A stretch of DNA of 34,506 nt from an uncultured Candidatus Thioglobus sp. (GTDB lineage Bacteria; Pseudomonadota; Gammaproteobacteria; PS1; Pseudothioglobaceae), in assembly GCA_905620445.1 (NCBI GenBank), contig CAJQTP010000031.1, positions 1-34,506 on the forward strand, written 5' to 3'. This document shows positions 16,556 through 24,218 of this stretch, one piece after another (the first letter of the stretch is position 1; each line of letters opens with the position of its first letter). The position numbers and the translations under genes are program-made. The notes beneath the pieces are model-generated. The model had not been told where the DNA came from. It did not search any database and saw only the letters and a list, made by a program, of their open reading frames with translations.

Positions 16556-17281
16556 ATGACCAATAAGAATATTCTAGTATTCAAACATATGCCATCTCAA
16601 AATCCGGGTATTTTTCGAGATTTTGCTGATACTCAGAATGTTATTTTTCATGAGATTGACCTTCATGCGGGCGAGAAGATTCCAAATTTAGAGAAGTTTG
16701 ATGGTCTCTGGGTAATGGGAGGATCAATGAATGTCTGGGAAGAGGAAGAGTTTCCTTGGCTGATTGAGGAGAAAGAAGCCATTCATCATGCAGTTAAAGA
16801 TCTAAATATGCCGTTTCTTGGCATCTGTCTTGGGCACCAGTTGCTTGCAGAAGCGATGGGCGGCAAGGCTGAAAAAACGGATCAACATGAGATTGGCTTG
16901 TTTGAGATTGAGCCAACTGAAAAAGGACTAAACCACCCACTCCTTTATAACCTTAAGGGCTCAGATAAGTGGGTGAACGTTCATTTGGTTGAAGTTGTTA
17001 AAATTCCTGAAAATGCACTAATTTTGGCGACATCAAAAAAGTGTAAGAATCATATAATGCAGGTTGGTGATTATGCCTATTCATGCCAGTTTCATCCAGA
17101 GGTTTGCGGTCACACATTAGAAGGCTGGCTGAATATCCCAAACATCCCCGAGGCTCTTGAGGATTTAGTAGGAAAGGATGGTTTACAAGATTTTAAATCA
17201 AGCATGACGGATAACCTAAATGCCAATAATGCGGCCTCTTTAGTTTTATTTAAAAATTGGTGTAATTTAGTATTTAAGTAG
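16556..17281 (+). CDS. Class-I glutamine amidotransferase (GMP-synthase-like domain protein)
   Basis: This stand-alone 241-residue GATase1 enzyme hydrolyses glutamine or a gamma-glutamyl compound. The full catalytic triad is visible: C91 in FLGICLGHQLLAEAMGG, and H180 and E182 in YSCQFHPEVCG. The N-terminal half shows the usual WVMGGSMNVWEEEEFPWL oxyanion-loop region. No synthetase domain is fused, so it belongs to the broad YbaE/GMP-synthase-like group, which includes gamma-glutamyl hydrolases of unknown substrate. The nearest neighbours (CWC protein, PLP decarboxylase) run in the same direction but are 93 bases or more away, so an operon is uncertain. Confidence 0.85.
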   Translation: MTNKNILVFKHMPSQNPGIFRDFADTQNVIFHEIDLHAGEKIPNLEKFDGLWVMGGSMNVWEEEEFPWLIEEKEAIHHAVKDLNMPFLGICLGHQLLAEAMGGKAEKTDQHEIGLFEIEPTEKGLNHPLLYNLKGSDKWVNVHLVEVVKIPENALILATSKKCKNHIMQVGDYAYSCQFHPEVCGHTLEGWLNIPNIPEALEDLVGKDGLQDFKSSMTDNLNANNAASLVLFKNWCNLVFK

Positions 17282-17374
17282 GTAAGCCAATTTATTCAAT
17301 GCTTAAATAATATTAATGTTGCATTGCAATACAATCGATGTCAAAATTAAGATTCAACTACCTATTTTATAAAT

Positions 17375-17719
17375 ATGACTGCTAAACATTGCTCTGAGTG
17401 TCACCAAGCATTCGGTTGCGGGGCGGGTACAGGCAACTGCTGGTGTATGAGTTTCCCACCAATTATGTCGCCTACTCTGGAGCAAGACTGTTTTTGCCCG
17501 TCTTGTCTTGGCGGTGCTATTAATAATAAGATTGATGCGCTTGTTAAGGAGAGTGGTATGGAAAGTTTTCAGAAGCTTGCTGAGCCATATCGAAGCCAGA
17601 GTAAGCTCATTAAGAATGTTGATTTCACGATAGAAGATGATCTATATGTGTTTAGTAAATGGTACCTAATCAAGCAGGGCGAATGCTGCAGAAATGGCTG
17701 TAAAAACTGCCCTTATTAA
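17375..17719 (+). CDS. Cysteine-rich CWC domain plus DUF5522-like C-terminus
   Basis: This 114-residue protein carries two Cys clusters. The N-terminal ~45 residues match the cysteine-rich CWC family: CSECHQAFGCG, NCWCMSFPP and CFCPSCLGG (C6, C9, C15, C22, C24, C39, C41, C44), probably a zinc site. The C-terminus YLIKQGECCRNGCKNCPY (C104, C105, C109, C112) is the hallmark of the DUF5522 family, usually encoded as a separate small protein. The two therefore appear fused through a ~45-residue linker. No biochemical role is established for either. It is followed after 13 bases by the decarboxylase gene. Confidence 0.75.
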   Translation: MTAKHCSECHQAFGCGAGTGNCWCMSFPPIMSPTLEQDCFCPSCLGGAINNKIDALVKESGMESFQKLAEPYRSQSKLIKNVDFTIEDDLYVFSKWYLIKQGECCRNGCKNCPY

Positions 17720-17732
17720 TAAATAATAAATT

Positions 17733-19097
17733 ATGCATAAATTTGACGACAAAGCCTCCAAAATATTATTAAACGTTCTTTCTCATACCATTGAGCGCTT
17801 AAGTATGGATCCGCCTACGCTAGATTACCCAAAGTCCGTTAAATTTTTTGAAACTAACGCCAAAAGTCTTATTTCTGAGGCAGGTAATTCTATTGATACC
17901 GTTTTTGATCAGTATAAAAATACAATAGAGCAGAGCATTATTTCTGTTGATTCTCCAAGAAATTTAGCTTTTATTCCGTCCGCGCCAACCAAGGCGTCCA
18001 TGATTTTCGATTTAGTGGTTTCTGCTGGATCCCTTTGCGGCGTTTCATGGCAAGAAGCGAGCGGGGCGGTCTGGGCTGAAAATCAAGTTATAAGGTGGAT
18101 AGCCGATCTTGTTGGGTTGCCAGAAAATGCCGGGGGCTGCTTTGTTGCTGGAGGCACGAATGGAAACTTATCCTCACTGGTCGTTGCAAGGGAGGAGTTT
18201 CGTAAGAAAAATCCAGGCAGCTCGAGGCGTTTGGCTATCTTATGTTCGGATCAAACCCACTCTTCAGTTAAAAGCACCGCTCTCGTTATGGACTGTGAGG
18301 TTATTGTTGTGCCAACAAATGAATCCTTTCAGTTAACACGTGAGCTAATTGAAAATGAACTTGTGAGTCATTCTGAAAAGTATGAGAATTTTGATATATT
18401 TGCAGTTGTTGCAACTGCAGGGACGACAAATTTAGGCATTATAGATGGCATCAAGGGTATAGCTGATTTTGCAAAAAAGAATAAAATCTGGTTTCATGTT
18501 GACGGCGCATATGGAGGCGCGGGATTACTATCAGACAACGTTAAAGATTTATTTAGTGGAGTCGAGAGAGCGGATTCATTTATCGTTGATCCACATAAGT
18601 GGCTTTTTGCCCCTCTAGACTGCGCGGCGGTTATTTATAGAGATAAGAGTTTAGCGGCAGAAGTGCACGCTCAAAAGGCGAGCTATCTGGATATACTTCA
18701 TGACGATGAGGAGGGCGACAACCCTTCGGATTACGCTTTTCATTTATCAAGAAGGGCTAGAGGCTTGCCGCTATGGTTTTCTTTGTCAGTATATGGAGTA
18801 GAGGCCTATCGAAATGCGGTCGAGAGTTCCCTTAATATTGCTAGCTACACTGCGGATGTAATCCAGCGCTCAGAGCATTTATCACTATTAATTAAACCGA
18901 CACTTTCAATCGTTGCCTTCGAGCGTATTGGTTGGGACTGGTCAGATTATAAGAGCTGGTCAAAAAAACAACTTAAAAAACAAATCTGTTTTGTTGTCCC
19001 GTCCTCCGTTAGGGGCGCCCCAATTCTAAGATTTGCTTTTGTAAACCCAGGAACAACAGAGGCAATCGTAGATGAAATTTTATTGAGCCTAGATTAA
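17733..19097 (+). CDS. PLP-dependent group II amino-acid decarboxylase
   Basis: This 454-residue enzyme of the aromatic-L-amino-acid/glutamate/diaminobutyrate decarboxylase group removes the alpha-carboxylate of an amino acid to give an amine. Visible hallmarks are GGCFVAGGTNGNLSSLVVAR (cofactor phosphate loop), CSDQTHSSVKST with the His that stacks on PLP, WFHVDGAYGGAG with the Asp that binds the pyridine nitrogen, and the Schiff-base Lys K289 in VDPHKWLFAPLDCAAV. The length is slightly short of the typical 470-490 residues. Substrate choice cannot be read from these motifs. It is close behind the CWC gene and could be cotranscribed with it. Confidence 0.88.
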   Translation: MHKFDDKASKILLNVLSHTIERLSMDPPTLDYPKSVKFFETNAKSLISEAGNSIDTVFDQYKNTIEQSIISVDSPRNLAFIPSAPTKASMIFDLVVSAGSLCGVSWQEASGAVWAENQVIRWIADLVGLPENAGGCFVAGGTNGNLSSLVVAREEFRKKNPGSSRRLAILCSDQTHSSVKSTALVMDCEVIVVPTNESFQLTRELIENELVSHSEKYENFDIFAVVATAGTTNLGIIDGIKGIADFAKKNKIWFHVDGAYGGAGLLSDNVKDLFSGVERADSFIVDPHKWLFAPLDCAAVIYRDKSLAAEVHAQKASYLDILHDDEEGDNPSDYAFHLSRRARGLPLWFSLSVYGVEAYRNAVESSLNIASYTADVIQRSEHLSLLIKPTLSIVAFERIGWDWSDYKSWSKKQLKKQICFVVPSSVRGAPILRFAFVNPGTTEAIVDEILLSLD

Positions 19098-19138
19098 AGA
19101 TCTGCTCATGAGATGCTTCACTATAGATATAGTAAGGT

Positions 19139-19204
19139 TTACTTAATTGGCTTGTCTTTTTTTGGTTTTTTCTTTTCTTTTCTAGAGTCTTTTCCCTTAG
19201 CCAT
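19139..19204 (-). CDS. 21-residue lysine-rich microprotein
   Basis: On the minus strand a strong ribosome-binding sequence (AAAGGA) lies 6 bases before an ATG at 19204, followed by 21 codons and TAA at 19141-19139. The peptide starts MAKGKDSRKEKKK and ends DKPIK; more than half of its residues are basic. Very short Lys-rich proteins opening MAKGKD/MSKGQDS-KK are, from memory, widespread unnamed proteins in proteobacteria, which makes this more than chance. The function is unknown; charge suggests RNA or ribosome contact. It is transcribed against both neighbours. Confidence 0.65.
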   Translation of the reverse strand: MAKGKDSRKEKKKPKKDKPIK

Positions 19205-19347
19205 AATATTTCCTTTGTGTTAGTAATTAAGTAATACTTTTATTATCTCCTTTTTATAGCTCTAGAAACACTTCAATAATTCTGGAGCTCAATAAATCCT
19301 CCAAATCTTCATCTAGTTTTTTATCTTTTTAGAGTAGAATTAAGCCA

Positions 19348-19755
19348 ATGAATAAGACGATATTTATCATTGCAATAATTGTTTTTTTGACAGGATGCAG
19401 TCCCGAGGAAAAGGAAAAAATTACAGATTCAACTGCAGGTTACGGCGAAGAGGTTTTTAATAACAATTGTGTAAGTTGTCATGGATCGGAAGGTCGAGGT
19501 CTTGCTAAAAATTGGAAAGTTAAAGATGAGAATGGTAACTTCCCAGCGCCGCCACTTAACGGCACAGCTCATACTTGGCACCACTCACCAGCTCAATTGC
19601 TTTATACCATTAATAATGGAGGCGCTGATATGGGCGGTCAAATGCCTGGATTTAGTGAGCGACTCAATGAAGAGCAAAAACAAGCTTTGATTGATTATAT
19701 TTATAGTTTATGGCCGAGAGAAATCCAAACAAAATATGATGAGAGATTTAAGTAA
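19348..19755 (+). CDS. Monohaem cytochrome c lipoprotein
   Basis: This 135-residue class-I c-type cytochrome is anchored in the envelope. The lipoprotein signal MNKTIFIIAIIVFLTGCS places the lipidated Cys at C17. The haem motif is C41-V-S-C44-H45 (NNNCVSCHGSEGRG), and the likely axial methionine is M99 in GGQMPGFSERL, followed by the usual C-terminal helix EEQKQALIDYIYSLWP. It would carry electrons in the periplasm; the partner is not in the window. A small membrane-peptide gene and def follow closely in the same direction. Confidence 0.9.
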   Translation: MNKTIFIIAIIVFLTGCSPEEKEKITDSTAGYGEEVFNNNCVSCHGSEGRGLAKNWKVKDENGNFPAPPLNGTAHTWHHSPAQLLYTINNGGADMGGQMPGFSERLNEEQKQALIDYIYSLWPREIQTKYDERFK

Positions 19756-19815
19756 AAAATATTCAGATTTGGACTTTATACTATTAAACTTTTTAAACCC
19801 TTTTTTATAAGGAGC

Positions 19816-19953
19816 ATGAAATTGAATGATGACCAAGTAGAAAAAATACTAAAAGAGCTCAGAGATATTCGCGGCGTTATGAATAAGGCCTATCAATTAT
19901 TTTGGGGCGCAAGCATATTACTTTTATTAATTCTTGTTGTGGATTTTATTTAA
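19816..19953 (+). CDS. 45-residue single-span membrane peptide
   Basis: The ATG at 19816 has a strong ribosome-binding site (AAGGAG, spacing 4-5 bases). The peptide has a charged amphipathic first half (QVEKILKELRDIRG) and one hydrophobic helix (LFWGASILLLLILVVDFI) running to the stop at 19953. The def start codon is only 4 bases further, so the two are probably coupled. The placement and signals argue for a real gene. I recognise no family and cannot assign a role; it may instead be a partner of the upstream cytochrome. Confidence 0.7.
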   Translation: MKLNDDQVEKILKELRDIRGVMNKAYQLFWGASILLLLILVVDFI

Positions 19954-19957
19954 ATAA

Positions 19958-20530
19958 ATGATTAGACAAATAGTTCAAATTGGAAATTCTGCTTTACGTG
20001 AAATTGCAAATGCAGTTGAAGAAAGTAACATTGCTTCAAAGGAAATTCAAAATCTTGTTGATGACCTTATTGAAACAATGAGAGATGCAAATGGCGCCGG
20101 CTTAGCGTCAACTCAAATTGCGGCTCCGTATCGAATATGCGTTATAGAGGTCAATAAAAACCCTCGCTATCCCTACAAGCCAGATATTCCTTTAACAGTT
20201 TTAATTAACCCTAAAGTAACCTTTCTAACAAAAGATAGAATTAATGTTTATGAGGGCTGCTTATCGGTCCCGAACTTAAGGGGAAGGGTAGATAGGTGTC
20301 CTGAAATTCTAATCGAGGGTTTTGATAGAGAGGGTAAAACTCTCAGTTTTGTTGCAAAGGGTATAAGCGCTGGAACCTTTCAGCACGAGCTTGATCATCT
20401 TGATGGCCTTGTCTTCACCGATCGAATGAATGATGCCAGCTCACTGACAACTATTGATGAGTTCGAAGTAAACCACGAAGAAGAATTTAAGCAACAAGTT
20501 ATTAGTATCGTTAAGAATTATGGCAGTTAA
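19958..20530 (+). CDS. def: Peptide deformylase
   Basis: This 190-residue metalloenzyme removes the formyl group from the N-terminal Met of nascent proteins. All three family motifs are present: motif 1 is GAGLASTQIAAP (with Ser where most have Ala), motif 2 is EGCLSVP with the metal-binding Cys, and motif 3 is QHELDHLDG with two His ligands and the catalytic Glu. Housekeeping def usually sits beside fmt; here it does not, and it follows a small membrane-peptide gene, so it may be a second copy. The C-terminus is ~15-20 residues longer than E. coli Def. Confidence 0.93.
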   Translation: MIRQIVQIGNSALREIANAVEESNIASKEIQNLVDDLIETMRDANGAGLASTQIAAPYRICVIEVNKNPRYPYKPDIPLTVLINPKVTFLTKDRINVYEGCLSVPNLRGRVDRCPEILIEGFDREGKTLSFVAKGISAGTFQHELDHLDGLVFTDRMNDASSLTTIDEFEVNHEEEFKQQVISIVKNYGS

Positions 20531-20766
20531 GATTAGTTGTGGTTCACTTTGAAATATAAATAGATAAAACTCAAAACTATTTAAAAGTCCTAAGTAATTG
20601 TTATTTAATAATTTCTTCACATCCTTCTGTATTTAACCGAATTTTTAGAAAATTTTTGTAGATTTGTCGTATTGAATTGTTTATACTAAATTTCGTAAGA
20701 ACTAAAAAATGTTCTTATAAGTAAAAAGGAGAGAGTTTACTTAAACTAAAAAAAGGAGAAATTGTT

Positions 20767-22176
20767 TTGGAAGATCAAATCTTAGCTTTAACGGCAGAGT
20801 TAGCTGCTGTCAAAAGTGCGGCTCAGGTCACAAACACCATGTTTGCTGAAGCGTACTATTACTTAACAATTCCTTTGATGGTTCTTATTCATGCTGGCTT
20901 CCTTCTCTATGAGATGGGACAGACACGCGTGAAAAACGTACTATCATCAGGAATCAAAAACTTACTCGCGTTCGCGTTTACAATCGTAACGTTTTATCTG
21001 TTCGGTTGGTGGTTCTATTGGGCCTTACCTACTTTTCCAGTTACGTCCCTGGCAGCAGGTGCCGGCTACATGGAAATTTCAGGTTTAGCGTATGCAAGTT
21101 CTATTGCATTACCATGGGGCGATTCTGCTCAGTACATGGGTCCAAATATGGCTGACCACGCGTCAGGTGTGTTCTGGGGTGCTTTTGCATTGTTTGCTGC
21201 AACAACCGCGTCTATTGCTTCTGGCGCACTAATCGAGAGAATACAAACTGTAGGTTGGGTAATCTGTGCGATTGTCCTAGGCTCTTTTGCATGGGTTGTA
21301 GCTGCCGCTTGGGGTTGGCATGCTGATGGCTGGTTAGTAACGCAGTTCGGTTTTCATGACTTTGGTGCTGCAGGACTGGTTCACGCCGTTGCCGGATTCT
21401 TCGCTCTAGGTATTCTAGTTAATCTAGGTCCTCGTGTTGGAAAATTCAATGCAGACGGTACAGCGAATAAAATTTCTGGTCACAACTTACCACTAACAAT
21501 CACTGGTTTAATGCTAATTATTGTTGGTTTCTTCGGCTTCCTAATGGCATGTATCATTTTGCCTGGTGAGGGTTGGAGTTGGTATGCTGATCAAGGTACT
21601 ACCATTTATGGTACTCCAATGACGCTTTCGGCTTTAGCATTTAATGTAGCTCTAGCTGCTTCAGGCGGAATTATCGGTGCATGGGTATTTACTAAAGACC
21701 CGTTCTGGATGATGTCTGGCTGTCTAGCAGGTATTATTTCAGTCGCCTCTGGACTTGATGTTTACTTCGGTTCACACGTAATCATTATTTCACTTGTTGC
21801 GGGCATGATTTTAAAACCATGTGCAGACTGGCTAGAGAGTTTAGGTATCGATGATGCTGTTGGCGCTGTTACGGTTCACGGAACAATTGGCCTATTTGGC
21901 GTTGTTGTTCTTGGTGTGTTCGGTTCTGGTATCCCAGGACTTGGTGCATTTGCTCCAGAAGGCACAGTTGCAATAAGCCTATATGGCCAGATTGTTGGCG
22001 CTGTTGTTATGTTCTTGCTTGGTTTCGTACCTGGATACGTTGTATCTTGGTTGGTTCATAAGGCTGGAATGTTACGTATCCCAGAATCTGTTCAAATCAA
22101 AGGTCTTGACGCAGTCAAGGTTCCTGCTCAGGCTTATCCTGAGTCAATGGTTAGTGACGATTCTGATTCTAAATAA
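20767..22176 (+). CDS. amt: Ammonium transporter (Amt/Rh family)
   Basis: This 469-residue inner-membrane channel conducts ammonium or methylammonium. The pore twin histidines are H206 (AGLVHAVAGFFALG) and H371 (GAVTVHGTIGLFGVV), and the FGFHDFGAAG segment holds the conserved recruitment Asp. About eleven hydrophobic segments are visible. The first ~20 residues (EDQILALTAELAAVKSAAQ) form a helix before the first span, not a classic signal peptide. The start is a TTG preceded at good spacing by AAAAGGAG. Unlike most amtB genes there is no glnK (PII) neighbour; a 58-residue membrane peptide follows instead. Ammonium uptake fits with the synthetase/glutamate-synthase-type block downstream in the window. 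Confidence 0.92.
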   Translation: MEDQILALTAELAAVKSAAQVTNTMFAEAYYYLTIPLMVLIHAGFLLYEMGQTRVKNVLSSGIKNLLAFAFTIVTFYLFGWWFYWALPTFPVTSLAAGAGYMEISGLAYASSIALPWGDSAQYMGPNMADHASGVFWGAFALFAATTASIASGALIERIQTVGWVICAIVLGSFAWVVAAAWGWHADGWLVTQFGFHDFGAAGLVHAVAGFFALGILVNLGPRVGKFNADGTANKISGHNLPLTITGLMLIIVGFFGFLMACIILPGEGWSWYADQGTTIYGTPMTLSALAFNVALAASGGIIGAWVFTKDPFWMMSGCLAGIISVASGLDVYFGSHVIIISLVAGMILKPCADWLESLGIDDAVGAVTVHGTIGLFGVVVLGVFGSGIPGLGAFAPEGTVAISLYGQIVGAVVMFLLGFVPGYVVSWLVHKAGMLRIPESVQIKGLDAVKVPAQAYPESMVSDDSDSK

Positions 22177-22187
22177 GGAGGAATAAT

Positions 22188-22364
22188 ATGGGATATTTTG
22201 CTGAATCTTTTGCAGAACTCTATAATGCCGATGGTTGGATTGATATGGGTATGTATATTGGTGCGGGCAGTTCAATGCCTGGATGGTATACGGTCATTGC
22301 CTCGGTTATGTTGGTAGCGATTTTAGTCAAAGGAAACAATGACGAACAAGATCACTACAAATAG
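22188..22364 (+). CDS. 58-residue single-span membrane peptide coupled to amt
   Basis: A near-perfect ribosome-binding site (AAGGAGG, 7 bases before the ATG) starts 11 bases after the amt stop. The peptide has an acidic/aromatic first half (SFAELYNADGWIDMGMYIG), one hydrophobic span (WYTVIASVMLVAILV) and a charged tail ending DEQDHYK. It is followed within 25 bases by a strong terminator, so amt and this gene form one bicistronic unit. I recognise no family. Its position, where a PII regulator often sits, suggests an accessory or regulatory subunit of the transporter; this is inference. Confidence 0.78.
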   Translation: MGYFAESFAELYNADGWIDMGMYIGAGSSMPGWYTVIASVMLVAILVKGNNDEQDHYK

Positions 22365-22386
22365 TAACCTGTAAAAGTAATAAACT

Positions 22387-22420
22387 AAAAAGGGCAGTAT
22401 GAAAATACTGCCCTTTTTTT
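22387..22420 (+). terminator. Strong, probably bidirectional intrinsic terminator
   Basis: AAAGGGCAGTAT and ATACTGCCCTTT form a 12-bp stem around a GAAA tetraloop, followed by T on the plus strand and preceded by A (T on the minus strand). It closes the amt operon and, read the other way, the convergent editing-protein gene ending at 22476. Confidence 0.93.
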
Positions 22421-22475
22421 ATTCAATTAACTTTAAACTCAATGCCGTTTAGTCATTAGCCAGGCAATTGAATTA

Positions 22476-23021
22476 CTATAAATCTACCCAAACGAGCTCT
22501 ACGTTGGTATTGTCAAAGAACGTCTGCATTCCCTCTACTGAGATACCGAGTGTGCGATCATTTACCAAAGGGTGGACATAGATCTGTTTGCAGCTTTTTA
22601 ATTCACTATCAACAAAAAGATGAACTCCATTTTTAACGCCATTAATCATCGATAGCGGGGTCACAGCCCCAGGGCGAACGCCAAGATTTTCCATCAACCT
22701 ATCTGCGGAACCAAAAGAAAGACGCCCAGTTCCTAATTTTTTATTAAGTGTCTTGAGGTCTATCTGCTTGTCTTGCTCTGCAACCAGAAGTATGTTTAGC
22801 TTTTTATGGTCACGAAGATAGAGGTTTTTGATATGACCACCACCATCTTCTGAAGATAAAAACTGATCTTGTACCTTCTTGGATTCTTCCACAGTTCTCA
22901 AAGGAGCATGATCTGAGCGCGTATATGCAATTCCCCAATCATCTAGCTTTAGAATAATAGCGTCAGATGAAATTGGAAGGCTGTCTTGAAATTTTGACGA
23001 AGCATCGACTAAATCGTTCAT
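22476..23021 (-). CDS. YbaK/ProX-type aminoacyl-tRNA editing protein (prolyl-tRNA deacylase-like)
   Basis: This 181-residue protein is a free-standing relative of the prolyl-tRNA-synthetase editing domain, which clears mischarged Ala-tRNAPro. Visible marks are the N-terminal LDDWGIAYTRSDHAPLRTVEE, the Lys-containing strand GGGHIKNLYLRDHKK, and the substrate-loop motif GVRPGAVTPLSMINGVKNGV, which is characteristic of the ProX (PrdX/ProXp-ala) group. Length is normal. It lies ~80 bases downstream of sucB on the same strand and could be reached by read-through, but no functional link is evident. Confidence 0.88.
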   Translation of the reverse strand: MNDLVDASSKFQDSLPISSDAIILKLDDWGIAYTRSDHAPLRTVEESKKVQDQFLSSEDGGGHIKNLYLRDHKKLNILLVAEQDKQIDLKTLNKKLGTGRLSFGSADRLMENLGVRPGAVTPLSMINGVKNGVHLFVDSELKSCKQIYVHPLVNDRTLGISVEGMQTFFDNTNVELVWVDL

Positions 23022-23102
23022 TCTATAATCTTACCTTTTAAATTACTCTGTAAGTAGGACCATAATTCCTTAAAAATAAATTTTAGGAGTTATATTAAAA
23101 CT

Positions 23103-24218
23103 TTAAACTTTTAGTAATAGCCTAACAGGGTCTTCAAGTGCATCTTTTATTGAGATTAAAAATTGAACCGCTTCTTTGCCATCAATAATTCTATGGTCAT
23201 AGGATAAGGCAAGATACATCATCGGTCTAATGACTATTTCGCCGTTAACTACAACAGCGCGTTCTTGTGTTTTGTGCATTCCCAGAATAGCGCTTTGTGG
23301 CGAATTTAAGATTGGAGTTGATAAAAGTGAGCCAAAAACGCCGCCATTCGATATAGTGAATGTACCGCCGCTCATTTCCTCAATTCCTAAAGTCCCATCT
23401 TGCGCTTTACCTGCATAATTAAGGATTCCTTTCTCTATGTCGTGCATTCCCATTTTGTGAGCATCACGAAGCACAGGGACCACAAGTCCTCGCTCTGATG
23501 AGACGGCAACAGAAACGTCGCAGTATGCGTGATACTCAATGTCTTCTCCATCTAGATAGGCGTTAACTGTCGGGAATTTTTTTAGCGCCTCGACTGCAGC
23601 CTTAACAAAGAATGACATGAAGCCTAATTTAACAGAGTACTTTTTCTCAAAAGCCTCTTTGTAGCTTTTTCTCATAGCCAATATCTCAGTCATATCAACT
23701 TCATTAAACGTTGTAAGCATGGCTGTATTCTGAGTCGCAGAGTGAAGTCTTTTGGCAATTGTTTTGCGCATGCGGCTCATTGGAACTCTCTCTTCCATTC
23801 GATTACTCGATGGCTGAGATGAGTGAGTTTCTGGAGTGGTTATAGGCTCTTCTTGAACATTCTCTTGAAGATTTATTTCAGGAGTCTCTTCAGTCGTTTC
23901 CTTAGAAGATTCTACTACATCCTGTTTTGGAGTCTCTTTAATAGTTTCTTTGGGAGTCTCAGTCTTGTCGTCATTTTTTTCAGCGTCATCGTCTAAAAGA
24001 GCAAGAATTTGTTGAGCGTTAACCGTCTCACCTTCTTTTGCTAAAATTTCAGTTAGAACACCTGCCTCTTCTGCGGGAACCTCTAAAACAACTTTGTCTG
24101 TTTCAATTTCAACGATCACGTCATCAACCTCTACATAATCTCCAGGCTTTTTATGCCAAGCAGCGACCGTCGCTTCGTTTATAGATTCTGGGAGGACGGG
24201 TACTTTTACTTCTTTCAT
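23103..24218 (-). CDS. sucB: Dihydrolipoyl succinyltransferase (E2 of 2-oxoglutarate dehydrogenase), lacking an E3-binding domain
   Basis: This 371-residue E2 core protein transfers the succinyl group from lipoate to CoA in the TCA cycle. The lipoyl domain is residues 1-75, with the lipoylated K42 in [13 protein letters not shown] Glu/Thr/Pro/Lys-rich linker (about 76-140) follows, then directly the catalytic domain from [15 protein letters not shown], with the active site at H342 and D346 in [12 protein letters not shown]. The ~35-residue peripheral subunit-binding domain that normally sits between linker and core and holds E3 is absent; the protein is ~35 residues shorter than E. coli SucB accordingly. 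The ATG overlaps the sucA stop by 4 bases. No lpd gene follows. Confidence 0.93.
   Translation of the reverse strand: MKEVKVPVLPESINEATVAAWHKKPGDYVEVDDVIVEIETDKVVLEVPAEEAGVLTEILAKEGETVNAQQILALLDDDAEKNDDKTETPKETIKETPKQDVVESSKETTEETPEINLQENVQEEPITTPETHSSQPSSNRMEERVPMSRMRKTIAKRLHSATQNTAMLTTFNEVDMTEILAMRKSYKEAFEKKYSVKLGFMSFFVKAAVEALKKFPTVNAYLDGEDIEYHAYCDVSVAVSSERGLVVPVLRDAHKMGMHDIEKGILNYAGKAQDGTLGIEEMSGGTFTISNGGVFGSLLSTPILNSPQSAILGMHKTQERAVVVNGEIVIRPMMYLALSYDHRIIDGKEAVQFLISIKDALEDPVRLLLKV

Noticed and set aside
19204-19347. Minus-strand coding-looking remnant (acidic Leu-rich stretch followed by AAGGAG)
   Set aside because: There is no start codon of the usual kind, the frame is under 25 codons and the ribosome-binding-like sequence has no ATG at the right distance.
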